A stretch of DNA of 20,385 nt from JBBQSV01 sp038213615 (lineage in GTDB: Bacteria; Patescibacteriota; Saccharimonadia; Saccharimonadales; OMJO01). Below, in pieces: positions 1-7,301 of the stretch (its first letter is position 1; each line of letters opens with the position of its first letter). Below the pieces are notes generated by a model that was not told where the DNA came from, did no database searches, and was given only the letters and a program-made list of their open reading frames with translations. Location: the NCBI GenBank assembly GCA_038213615.1, contig JBBQSV010000016.1, positions 1 to 20,385 of the forward strand, given 5' to 3'. The translations under genes were made by a program, and so were the position numbers.

Positions 1-2445
1 GTTTGCGGCAAACCAGTGGCGCGCCAAACATCTACGGCGATCGTGGATCAAGTTATGACCCTGGGCAAAGGAGTCAAAATGATGATCTTGGCACCGGTGG
101 TCATTGATAAAAAGGGTGCTTTTGAGCACATTCCCGAACAGTACCAGCGGGTGGGTTTTGCCAGGGCCCGAGTAGATGGTGTGGTTTATGCGCTGGATGA
201 GTTCCCAGAACTAGACAAAAGCTATCGGCATACAATTGAAATTGTCGTAGATCGGCTGGTTAACGATGAATCTAGCCAGGGTCGACTAACCCAGAGCGTA
301 GAGCAGGCCCTAGACCTAGCCGACGGCCGTCTACGGGTGCTAAATGCAGATGACGACGAAATCCATGAGTTTAGCTTGATGTACGCCTGTGTCGATCACC
401 CGGACGTGACCATCCCAGAATTGGAACCTAGAACTTTTAGCTTCAACAGTCCCTTTGGGGCTTGCCCGGTGTGTACGGGGCTGGGTTCTAGACTAGAAGT
501 TGACCCAGATCTAGTTATACCCAATGGTCGCCTGACTATTTCAGAGGGCGCCATTCGGCCATTCAACCGGGTGTCGACAGACGCTTGGTATGGCAAAAAG
601 TTGCAAGCTGTGGCTCAGGCGCATGACTTTTCGCTGCAAGTACCGACCTCTGAACTTAAGGCCAAGGACCTAGAGATAGTGATGTACGGTACCGGTGATC
701 AAAAATACAAAGTGGCGCTGGGCAGTGGCCGTTCTTTTGACACTACTTACGAGGGCGTGATTCCCAACCTAGAGCGCCGTCACAAAGAAACAGACAGCGA
801 TTTTATGCGCCGCGATATCGAACGGTTTATGCGTGAACGTCCTTGCCATGCCTGCCAGGGCCGGAGGCTCAAACCAGAGGTGCTGGCCATCACAGTTAAG
901 GATCATTCCATTATGGACATTTGCGAAATGTCTATCGACCAGGCCAACAAGTTTTTTGGTAGCCTAAACTTTGATGCTAAAGAAACCCAGATTGCTAAGC
1001 AAATTATCAAAGAGGTTGATGCTCGGTTGAAGTTCATGCAGGACGTAGGACTTAACTACCTAAACTTGCTACGTAGTGCCGTCACGCTATCTGGTGGTGA
1101 GGCTCAGCGGATCCGTTTGGCCACCCAAATTGGGTCGGGTTTGCAAGGGGTTCTCTACGTACTTGACGAGCCGTCGATTGGCTTGCACCAGCGCGATAAT
1201 GACAAATTGCTTAAAACTTTAAAACACCTGCGCGATCTAGGTAATACTGTTTTAGTAGTTGAGCACGACGAAGAAACTATCCGTACGGCCGACTATTTGC
1301 TAGACATTGGTCCCGGTGCCGGTGTCCATGGTGGCTTGGTGGTGGCCGCTGGCTTGCCAGCAGAAGTTGCCAAAGTGCCAGGTAGTATCACGGGCCAGTA
1401 TTTATTGGGCAAAAGATCAGTACCCACACCCCAAAAGCGTCGAGCTGGCAGTGGCAAATCACTAACCATCAAAGGTGCGGCCGAGAACAACCTAAAAAAG
1501 ATCGATGTCGAAATACCTTTGGGCAAAATGGTGGTAGTCAGCGGTGTGTCAGGATCTGGCAAATCTAGTTTGATCAACGACATTTTGGCCAAAGAACTAG
1601 CCGCTCGGCTGATGCGGGCCAACGAAGTACCCGGCAAGCACCAAGAGGTTCAGGGCATAGAAAACCTGGACAAAGTTATAACTATCGATCAGTCACCAAT
1701 TGGCCGTACGCCTAGGTCTAATCCAGCCACCTACACCGGATTGTTCACCCCCATTCGTGAACTTTTTGCCAGCGTGCCAGAGGCCAGGCTGCGCGGTTAC
1801 GGGCCCGGTCGATTCAGCTTTAACGTGCGTGGTGGCCGCTGCGAAAACTGTTCTGGCGACGGCATTATCAAGATAGAAATGCACTTTTTGCCAGATGTTT
1901 ATGTGACCTGTGAGGTCTGCAAGGGCCAGCGTTACAACCGGGAGGCGCTAGAGATTCATTACAAGGGCAAAAGTATCAGTGATGTACTAGCTATGACCTG
2001 CGAACAGGCACTAGAATTTTTTGCTAATTTACCTGCTATAGCTCGGAAACTGCAAACTTTGGTAGACGTGGGTCTGGGATATATTTCTCTGGGTCAATCA
2101 GCTACTACACTATCTGGTGGTGAAGCCCAGCGGGTTAAACTGGCTACTGAGCTGTCGCGACGGGCTACCGGTCGGACCCTGTACATTTTGGATGAGCCAA
2201 CCACTGGCCTACATATGGAAGACGTCAACAAATTACTGACTGTATTACACGCCTTGGTAGATACCGGCAACAGCATGATAATAATTGAACACAATCTGGA
2301 CGTAATCAAAAACGCCGACTGGCTAATTGACATGGGGCCAGAGGGCGGCGAAGCCGGCGGCTACATTGTGGCTCAGGGCACGCCAGAGCAGGTGGCCAAA
2401 GCCAAACAGTCCTACACCGGCCAGTTCTTAGCCAAGATACTTTAG
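1..2445 (+). CDS. uvrA: UvrABC system protein A (excinuclease ABC subunit A), 5'-truncated by the window edge
   Basis: This is the damage-recognition ATPase of nucleotide excision repair, which loads UvrB onto lesions. The frame is open from base 1 (reading VCGKPVARQ, the end of a CxxCG zinc-type motif of the first module), so the GTG at 16 is internal. Roughly the first 120-130 residues are missing, judged against the usual ~940. Numbered from the GTG at 16, the order is: zinc cysteines CPVC (150/153) and CHAC (277/280); first ABC signature LSGGEAQRIRL (~358) and Walker B LYVLDEPSIGLH (~380); second Walker A GVSGSGKSS (~510); zinc module CENC...CEVC (~609-632); second signature LSGGEAQRVKL (~699) and Walker B LYILDEPTTGLH (~723). 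That is the diagnostic tandem-ABC layout of UvrA. The first Walker A lies upstream of the window. The stop overlaps the convergent gene by 4 bp. uvrC follows about 5 kb further on. Confidence 0.97.
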   Translation, partial: VCGKPVARQTSTAIVDQVMTLGKGVKMMILAPVVIDKKGAFEHIPEQYQRVGFARARVDGVVYALDEFPELDKSYRHTIEIVVDRLVNDESSQGRLTQSVEQALDLADGRLRVLNADDDEIHEFSLMYACVDHPDVTIPELEPRTFSFNSPFGACPVCTGLGSRLEVDPDLVIPNGRLTISEGAIRPFNRVSTDAWYGKKLQAVAQAHDFSLQVPTSELKAKDLEIVMYGTGDQKYKVALGSGRSFDTTYEGVIPNLERRHKETDSDFMRRDIERFMRERPCHACQGRRLKPEVLAITVKDHSIMDICEMSIDQANKFFGSLNFDAKETQIAKQIIKEVDARLKFMQDVGLNYLNLLRSAVTLSGGEAQRIRLATQIGSGLQGVLYVLDEPSIGLHQRDNDKLLKTLKHLRDLGNTVLVVEHDEETIRTADYLLDIGPGAGVHGGLVVAAGLPAEVAKVPGSITGQYLLGKRSVPTPQKRRAGSGKSLTIKGAAENNLKKIDVEIPLGKMVVVSGVSGSGKSSLINDILAKELAARLMRANEVPGKHQEVQGIENLDKVITIDQSPIGRTPRSNPATYTGLFTPIRELFASVPEARLRGYGPGRFSFNVRGGRCENCSGDGIIKIEMHFLPDVYVTCEVCKGQRYNREALEIHYKGKSISDVLAMTCEQALEFFANLPAIARKLQTLVDVGLGYISLGQSATTLSGGEAQRVKLATELSRRATGRTLYILDEPTTGLHMEDVNKLLTVLHALVDTGNSMIIIEHNLDVIKNADWLIDMGPEGGEAGGYIVAQGTPEQVAKAKQSYTGQFLAKIL

Positions 2446-2936
2446 CGGGTCCAAAGTTTCGCTGTTTTGCTACTGCCAAGGCGTCTGGCAAGTGCCTGAT
2501 CAGAAGGATGAACTATAAGTCGGCTCAAGCTGACCGATATTGTAGTTCGTAATTTGTTGGCATGTATCGTTCGGATACGTGATGCGTGGCCCTTACGCGG
2601 CATGTGAGCTATCTCTGCATAGCTGACTGTAGCGGCTAGGTCGGCGTGTATGTCTCGGGGCATCTTGGTTTTGACAACTACGGCTTGATACGAGGTTTCA
2701 TCGGGTACGCTTATGTCACAGAATCCATCAATAGCCAGGTCTAGGGGTATATCCCAGGATCTAGGTTGGGTGGGAGTTATCCGGGTTGTTACGTCGGGTA
2801 TGTCGAAACGGGCAGCCAATATGCCACCAATTTCGCCTGCGACACGATAAAGAGGTTCTGCTTCATTACAATCTGCAATGTCGCGTCCAGGTATTAGGAA
2901 TTCGAACGATGGTATGTCTAGGTGTAGTCTGGTCAT
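2442..2936 (-). CDS. hypothetical protein, 164 aa, downstream of dedA
   Basis: I do not recognise this protein. It is a soluble-looking polypeptide with no signal peptide, no membrane segment and only two cysteines. Charged and hydrophobic residues are mixed as in an alpha/beta fold (for example TRLHLDIPSFEFLIPGRD at the start), and the C-terminal third is basic. It starts 16 nt after the dedA stop on the same strand, so it is probably the second gene of a dedA operon. No good Shine-Dalgarno site precedes the ATG, as expected if it is translated from the dedA transcript. Its TAA overlaps the end of uvrA by 4 bp in convergent orientation. The long open frame filling the gap between dedA and uvrA supports a real gene, but no motif confirms it. 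Confidence 0.6.
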   Translation of the reverse strand: MTRLHLDIPSFEFLIPGRDIADCNEAEPLYRVAGEIGGILAARFDIPDVTTRITPTQPRSWDIPLDLAIDGFCDISVPDETSYQAVVVKTKMPRDIHADLAATVSYAEIAHMPRKGHASRIRTIHANKLRTTISVSLSRLIVHPSDQALARRLGSSKTAKLWTR

Positions 2937-2952
2937 GTGTCGCGCTATGGTA

Positions 2953-3594
2953 CTACTTTTTTGTATGTCTTACAACGCTAGGTCTGAGCCAACTGACTAG
3001 TCTTTTGCGGATTTTGGGGTCTTTGATTACATGGTAAATGGTTGGGCCAAAGCTGATAACCACAGCCGTCATAACTGCCGGAGCCATGTATTTTTCGACA
3101 TGTGGGATGTGACTACCGGCAAAGTAGCCTAACAACGTTACGCTCCAGGTCCATATGATTCCTCCCAATACATTGAAGGTCCAATACCGTGTTTTATCCA
3201 TGTTGCCAATACCGGCAACCACTGGGGCAAATGTTCTGATTACAGGGAAGAAACGAGAGAATAATACTGTTTTGCCGCCGTGTTTTTCATAAAACTTCTC
3301 TGATTTTTCTAGGTATCCTTGGCGAAAAAATAATCCGTCTGGCTTGCGAAACAATCTTTTACCAAAACGGTGACCTATTTGGTAGCCGACTTCATAACCA
3401 GTAACGGCCGCCAAAACTAGTAATACCAACAACCCCACAATCGGCAGTTTGTGTTGCGATGCTAGAAACCCGGCTGAAAACAGTAAAGTGTCGCCTGGTA
3501 GGAAGAATCCTGCCAATAGGCCTGACTCGGCGAAAATAATCAGCGTGATTAGCAGCAGCCCACCACTCTGGATAATGTTGTTTACGTTTAGCAT
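2953..3594 (-). CDS. DedA-family (SNARE-associated, PF09335) integral membrane protein
   Basis: A polytopic inner-membrane protein of the DedA/VTT superfamily. Members support membrane homeostasis, and some flip undecaprenyl phosphate or phospholipids. Visible family motifs are the N-terminal re-entrant segment GFFLPGDTLLFSAGF (residues ~30-45), the GYEVGYQIGHRFG stretch (~67-79), and the signature HGGKTVLFSRFFPVIRTFAP followed by VAGIGNM (~105-133) with its key arginines. At least three further hydrophobic helices follow, then a basic C-terminal tail. Length (213 aa) is typical. The frame also contains a TTG at 3597, but the ATG at 3594 is preferred. No strong ribosome-binding site is visible. 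Its 5' side faces the divergent L25 promoter, and downstream it is followed after 16 nt by an unknown gene that it probably co-transcribes. Confidence 0.9.
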   Translation of the reverse strand: MLNVNNIIQSGGLLLITLIIFAESGLLAGFFLPGDTLLFSAGFLASQHKLPIVGLLVLLVLAAVTGYEVGYQIGHRFGKRLFRKPDGLFFRQGYLEKSEKFYEKHGGKTVLFSRFFPVIRTFAPVVAGIGNMDKTRYWTFNVLGGIIWTWSVTLLGYFAGSHIPHVEKYMAPAVMTAVVISFGPTIYHVIKDPKIRKRLVSWLRPSVVRHTKK

Positions 3595-3620
3595 CAATCT
3601 AGATTAACAGCGTTTACCAC

Positions 3621-3649
3621 TTCACGTCTAGGGTTTAATCTGTTATACT
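3621..3649 (+). promoter_or_regulatory. sigma70-type promoter with extended -10 for the L25 gene
   Basis: TTCACG at 3621-3626 (4 of 6 matches to TTGACA), a 17-nt spacer, and TATACT at 3644-3649 preceded by TGT (extended -10). Transcription should begin near 3656, giving a short leader that carries AAAGGA at about 3673-3678 as a Shine-Dalgarno site before the ATG at 3683. Confidence 0.7.
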
Positions 3650-3682
3650 GCAAGCTAAATCTTAGAGTTTTAAAGGAACAGC

Positions 3683-4411
3683 ATGTCAGGAAACGATATC
3701 AATTTGTCTTTAGAAGAGCGCCCAGTTTTAGGTAAGGGCTTGGCTAAACTACGCCGTGATGGCAAAGTGCCAGCTGTCATACATGATCACGGCAACCCAT
3801 CTATTCACGTAATGGGTGATCATTCGGCTGTGGCTAAGGCTTACGCCCAAGCCGGCAAACACCACCCTGTGCAGCTGACCGCCGGCAAAACGCAGCACCT
3901 GGCACTTATCAAAGATGTAGACTTTGAACCCGTTAAGCAACAGATGCGTCACGTGGTATTTCAGGCAATTAAGCAGAACGAGGCGGTAGAAGCCGAAATC
4001 CCAGTGGTCTTCAAAGAAGACGCCGAAATCCCAGCCGAAAGATTAAGCCTGATGGTTCTAAAACAACTAGATCATGTTCAGGTCAAAGCCCTGCCAAAAG
4101 ACTTGCCAGACCAACTAGTAGTTGACCCCAGTAGCTTGGCCGAAGTTGGCGACAGCCTAACCGTGGCTGATATTGTGGTGCCTGACGGTGTCACTTTGAT
4201 GATTGAGCTGACACATCAGATTGCTGTGGTAGAAATGCCTAAGGATCAAGAGGCCGAGGCCAACGCTTCTGCTGCCTCTCTGGCCGAGGATGCCGCCGCT
4301 CATGCCGAAACCGAAGAGGGTACCGAAGAAGGCGAAGCTAAGCCTGAAGGCGAATCTGGCGACGAACCAGCTGCCGAAGGTAGCGAGTCTGTCGAACCTA
4401 ACAAAGAATAG
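3683..4411 (+). CDS. rplY: 50S ribosomal protein L25, CTC/TL5 long form with acidic tail
   Basis: Binds 5S rRNA in the central protuberance of the large subunit. The N-terminal L25 domain (residues ~1-95) begins LSLEERPVLGKGLAKLRRDG and contains VPAVIHDHGNPSIHV, the usual arrangement. The C-terminal TL5/CTC beta domain (~96-190) follows, with VEAEIPVVFKEDAE and the VADIVVPDGVTL segment near its end. Residues ~190-242 are a low-complexity Ala/Glu-rich acidic tail (repeats of AETEEGTEEGE type), making the protein longer than the common ~200-220 aa. It has a good extended -10 promoter and a Shine-Dalgarno site. It appears monocistronic: its stop lies 2 nt from the stop of the convergent ABC exporter gene. 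In many bacteria the CTC form is linked to general stress; here only the ribosomal role is safe. Confidence 0.95.
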   Translation: MSGNDINLSLEERPVLGKGLAKLRRDGKVPAVIHDHGNPSIHVMGDHSAVAKAYAQAGKHHPVQLTAGKTQHLALIKDVDFEPVKQQMRHVVFQAIKQNEAVEAEIPVVFKEDAEIPAERLSLMVLKQLDHVQVKALPKDLPDQLVVDPSSLAEVGDSLTVADIVVPDGVTLMIELTHQIAVVEMPKDQEAEANASAASLAEDAAAHAETEEGTEEGEAKPEGESGDEPAAEGSESVEPNKE

Positions 4412-4413
4412 CT

Positions 4414-6189
4414 TTAGTCTTCTATAAAGCCACCGGATTGGTGACCCCATAGCTGGGCATAGATACCCTTGTGCTCAAGCAACTCTTTATGTGTGCCTTG
4501 TTCGGCTATTCGGCCGTCTTCCATGACTATGATGCGGTCCATTTTTTGGATAGTGCTCAAACGGTGGGCAATCACAATGGCGGTACGGCTTTCCATCAGT
4601 TTCCACAAGGCGTCTTGAATCAATACCTCGGACTCTGAGTCTAGGGCGCTAGTGGCTTCGTCTAGAAGCAATATCGGGGCGTTTTTTAGCATCGCACGAG
4701 CAATAGCAATCCGTTGGCGTTGACCGCCCGACAGTTTAACGCCACGCTCACCGACTAGTGTTTCGTAACCCTTCGGTAGTTGTTTGATGAATTCGTCGGC
4801 ATGAGCAACCTTGGCGGCTTTTAATATAGCTGCTTGGTCAGCAGACTGATCGCCGTAATGAATATTGTCCTGCAGACTTCGGTGGAACATTATTGGCTCT
4901 TGTGGCACGTAGGCAATATTTTGGTGTAAATCGTCTTGGGTCAAATGGGCAATGTTTTGACCATCAACCAGTATCTCACCGTTATCAATGTCGCTAAAGC
5001 GCATCAACAGCCTGGTAAAAGTGGTCTTGCCAGAGCCAGAATGTCCAACCAGCCCGATCTTTTCTCCGGCTTTAATATTTAGACTAAAGTCTTTGAACAG
5101 TGCGTCTTTGCTGCCATCGTGAGCAAATTCAACATTCCTAAATTCAATACTACCATCTTGGATCTGGGACACTTCGGGTTTAACCGGGTCTTTGACTTCT
5201 GGCTTGTGATCTAGGATCTCGGTCATTTCGCTTGCGTCACCAAAAGCACGGTTGTAGTTACGCAGCGCGCCGTTACAGAATGTCCACAACTGCCCAGTAA
5301 TGCTGTTGGTGAAACTAAATATCAAAAATGCAGTAGCTACAGTGGTACCAAAGGTCATGACACTGACAATTGCCGCCACCAAAGCAACCACTGCTATAAC
5401 TCGACTCATAATACTAAAGTACGCAGATTGTTTTTGATTGGCACGCATTACATCCATTAGTCGGTCGTAGGTGTTGTCGGTGATATCCCAAAAGTGCTTG
5501 CGCTCATGCTTACCGCCGGCAAAGCTCTTGATGGCCATAATGTTGGTTACACTATCTGCTAGGTAGCCAGTCTGGTGACTCTCGGATGCGGCCAGTACAC
5601 CACTCAGCCTTCTGACTTTTTTGGTTATGATGGTACCTGTAACGATGTAAATAATGGCAAATAGCATCAGCAGGATCACGAAAGTTGGTGCCCGATGGGC
5701 CAGGATAATTATGGTAAAGATTATGCTGGCGATCAGCTGAATTACTTGATAGATGGTTGTATCGGCAAAGCGTCCATAGCTGCCAACCAACTTGTTGGTT
5801 TGTGATACTAGTGATCCGCCAAAGGTGTTTGCGTGAAAGTTAGCACTTTCGTCTAGCAAGTGATTGTAAACCCGGCGAGTAATATCGCGGTTCACGCTGC
5901 CCTCTAGCCGCCAGTTAAACGCGTCGACTACCCGCCAACCGATAGAACCGGCTAGTAGCAGGGCGACGTAGGCCAGAATGCTACTACCAAAACTCGGCCA
6001 TATTTGATGTGGCACAAACCCTCCGTGTGACAGTTTGGCGATGATGTCGGCCAAGATTACGGGTGGTAAGTACTGTTCTACCAGGGTAGTTATAGGCACG
6101 CCTATAAGGATCCCGATTACGTAGGTCGGGTATTTCCAGACATGATGCCAGTAGAGTTTGAGTGTTTTCGAGGTTGTAGATTTAGACAT
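4414..6189 (-). CDS. ABC exporter half-transporter (fused permease and ATPase, MsbA/MdlB type)
   Basis: A 591-residue protein with an N-terminal six-helix ABC transmembrane domain (~1-320) and a C-terminal nucleotide-binding domain. The latter carries Walker A GLVGHSGSGKTT (~381), Q-loop AYVPQEPIMF, signature LSGGQRQRIAIARAM (~485), Walker B ILLLDEATSALDSE (~505) and H-loop IVIAHRLSTI (~541), so all ATPase elements are intact. Such half-transporters work as homo- or heterodimers that export lipids, peptides or drugs; the substrate cannot be told from the sequence. No partner half-transporter lies next to it. The start is fixed by AGGAGG (6197-6202 on the plus strand, reverse complement) 7 nt before the ATG. 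Convergent with L25 (2-nt gap) and divergent from trhO across a 220-bp gap that holds a hairpin. Confidence 0.95.
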   Translation of the reverse strand: MSKSTTSKTLKLYWHHVWKYPTYVIGILIGVPITTLVEQYLPPVILADIIAKLSHGGFVPHQIWPSFGSSILAYVALLLAGSIGWRVVDAFNWRLEGSVNRDITRRVYNHLLDESANFHANTFGGSLVSQTNKLVGSYGRFADTTIYQVIQLIASIIFTIIILAHRAPTFVILLMLFAIIYIVTGTIITKKVRRLSGVLAASESHQTGYLADSVTNIMAIKSFAGGKHERKHFWDITDNTYDRLMDVMRANQKQSAYFSIMSRVIAVVALVAAIVSVMTFGTTVATAFLIFSFTNSITGQLWTFCNGALRNYNRAFGDASEMTEILDHKPEVKDPVKPEVSQIQDGSIEFRNVEFAHDGSKDALFKDFSLNIKAGEKIGLVGHSGSGKTTFTRLLMRFSDIDNGEILVDGQNIAHLTQDDLHQNIAYVPQEPIMFHRSLQDNIHYGDQSADQAAILKAAKVAHADEFIKQLPKGYETLVGERGVKLSGGQRQRIAIARAMLKNAPILLLDEATSALDSESEVLIQDALWKLMESRTAIVIAHRLSTIQKMDRIIVMEDGRIAEQGTHKELLEHKGIYAQLWGHQSGGFIED

Positions 6190-6251
6190 GGAACAGCCTC
6201 CTGCTGCCCTGATTATTTGATCGGTTTAGTTTTTAAGAGTTTTGTTCAAGG

Positions 6252-6289
6252 AGTGGCTAGTCGCACGCCACACGGGCGACTTTGTCACT
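6252..6289. promoter_or_regulatory. imperfect dyad/hairpin in the divergent ABC exporter-trhO intergenic region
   Basis: AGTGGC-T-AGTCGC (6252-6264) is complementary to GCGACT-TT-GTCACT (6276-6289), with one G-T wobble and a small internal bulge, around an 11-nt loop. It lies about 60 bp upstream of the ABC exporter start. It has no T-tract, so an operator or 5'-UTR structure is more likely than a terminator. Farther right, TTGTAACA (6305-6312) and TGTTACAA (6368-6375) form a second spaced inverted repeat whose right half sits just before the trhO -10 region. Confidence 0.4.
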
Positions 6290-6395
6290 TTTGATAGATT
6301 TTAGTTGTAACATTCGACGCCCTTTCCTTAAAAGTTAATAATGATTCGCCTATCTTAACATAAGTGTTGTTACAAAAGCAAAGTTATCTAATAAA

Positions 6396-6404
6396 TGTTA
6401 GAAT
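6396..6404 (+). promoter_or_regulatory. extended -10 promoter for trhO, predicted leaderless
   Basis: TGTTAGAAT (TGn at 6396-6398, -10 hexamer TAGAAT at 6399-6404). The usual 6-nt gap places the transcription start at 6411, one base before the ATG at 6412. No recognisable -35 is seen at 17 nt spacing, which the extended -10 could compensate. There is no Shine-Dalgarno site. Confidence 0.5.
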
Positions 6405-6411
6405 ATACCAA

Positions 6412-7293
6412 ATGGAAAAGATTATTTTATTCTATAAATTTTTGCCTGTCGAAGATCCGGTGACGGTTATGCATTGGCAACGTGAGCTTTGTGAGCGGCA
6501 TGGGTTAATGGGCCGGATTATTATAAGCCCAAAGGGCATTAATGGTACCCTGGGTGGCCCAATCGATGGACTGAAAGCCTATAAAAAAGCTATGAACTTG
6601 CATCCCAAGTTCGAAAAGATCATGTACAAATGGAGCGAAGGTGGAGCTAGTGACTTTCCGCGTCTGAGTATAAAGGTGCGCAAAGAAATAGTAACGTTCT
6701 TGGCGGATGACGAAATAGAAGTTGATGCAACAGGGGTAGTGGGTGGGGGCAAGCACCTAAAACCAAAACAGGTTAACGAGTTGGTGGCTAGCCGCGGTGA
6801 TGTGGTGTTTATGGATGGCCGTAACGCCTACGAGGCAGAGGTTGGTAGGTTCAAAAATGCCGTGGTACCCAACACCCGGACGACCCGCGACTTTTTAAAA
6901 GAGCTAGAGTCGGCCAAGCTAAAAAGGTACAAAGACAAGCCAATTGTGACCTATTGCACCGGTGGCATCCGCTGCGAGATCCTGACTAGTCTAATGAAAA
7001 AGCGGGGGTTCAAAGAGGTTTACCAAATAGATGGTGGTATTGCCAAATACGGCGAAGAGTACAAAGATGACGGCCTGTGGGACGGCAAAATGTATGTGTT
7101 CGACAAGCGAATGAAGGTAGCCTTTAGCGACAAGTCCAAAGATATTGGCAAGTGTACCTTGTGCAAATCCAAGACCAGCAATTTTATCAATTGTGCCGAT
7201 AAGTCCTGTAACGATTTAGTATTGGTCTGCAATAAGTGCTCTAAACAGTCCCAGTTCTGTCAACGCCACGTCAAATCAGCTCAAACGGTATAA
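6412..7293 (+). CDS. trhO: tRNA uridine(34) hydroxylase TrhO (rhodanese-domain, YceA family)
   Basis: TrhO makes 5-hydroxyuridine at position 34 of certain tRNAs, tuning wobble decoding. The 293-aa protein starts MEKIILFYKFLPVEDP, as the family does. It has the N-terminal UPF0176 alpha/beta domain with GINGTLGG (~44-50) and a central rhodanese domain with FMDGRNAYEAEVGRFKNAV (~140-157) and active-site loop YCTGGIRCE (catalytic Cys at residue 182). The Cys-rich C-terminus (CTLCKSK, NCADKSCND, VCNKCSKQ, CQRH) is typical of the family and probably binds zinc. The frame extends to a GTG at 6364, but the ATG at 6412 matches the family start and sits next to the -10 box. uvrC begins 8 nt after the stop, so the two are probably co-transcribed. 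Confidence 0.93.
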   Translation: MEKIILFYKFLPVEDPVTVMHWQRELCERHGLMGRIIISPKGINGTLGGPIDGLKAYKKAMNLHPKFEKIMYKWSEGGASDFPRLSIKVRKEIVTFLADDEIEVDATGVVGGGKHLKPKQVNELVASRGDVVFMDGRNAYEAEVGRFKNAVVPNTRTTRDFLKELESAKLKRYKDKPIVTYCTGGIRCEILTSLMKKRGFKEVYQIDGGIAKYGEEYKDDGLWDGKMYVFDKRMKVAFSDKSKDIGKCTLCKSKTSNFINCADKSCNDLVLVCNKCSKQSQFCQRHVKSAQTV

Positions 7294-7301
7294 TCTGACT
7301 T

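Noticed and set aside
2786..3037. 83-codon plus-strand frame between uvrA and L25
   Set aside because: It is antisense to dedA and the 164-aa gene, with low-complexity hydrophobic content and no start signals.
6364..6411. GTG at 6364 as the start of trhO
   Set aside because: The extra 16 residues are not family-like, the region contains the promoter -10, and homologues start at the MEKII-like methionine.
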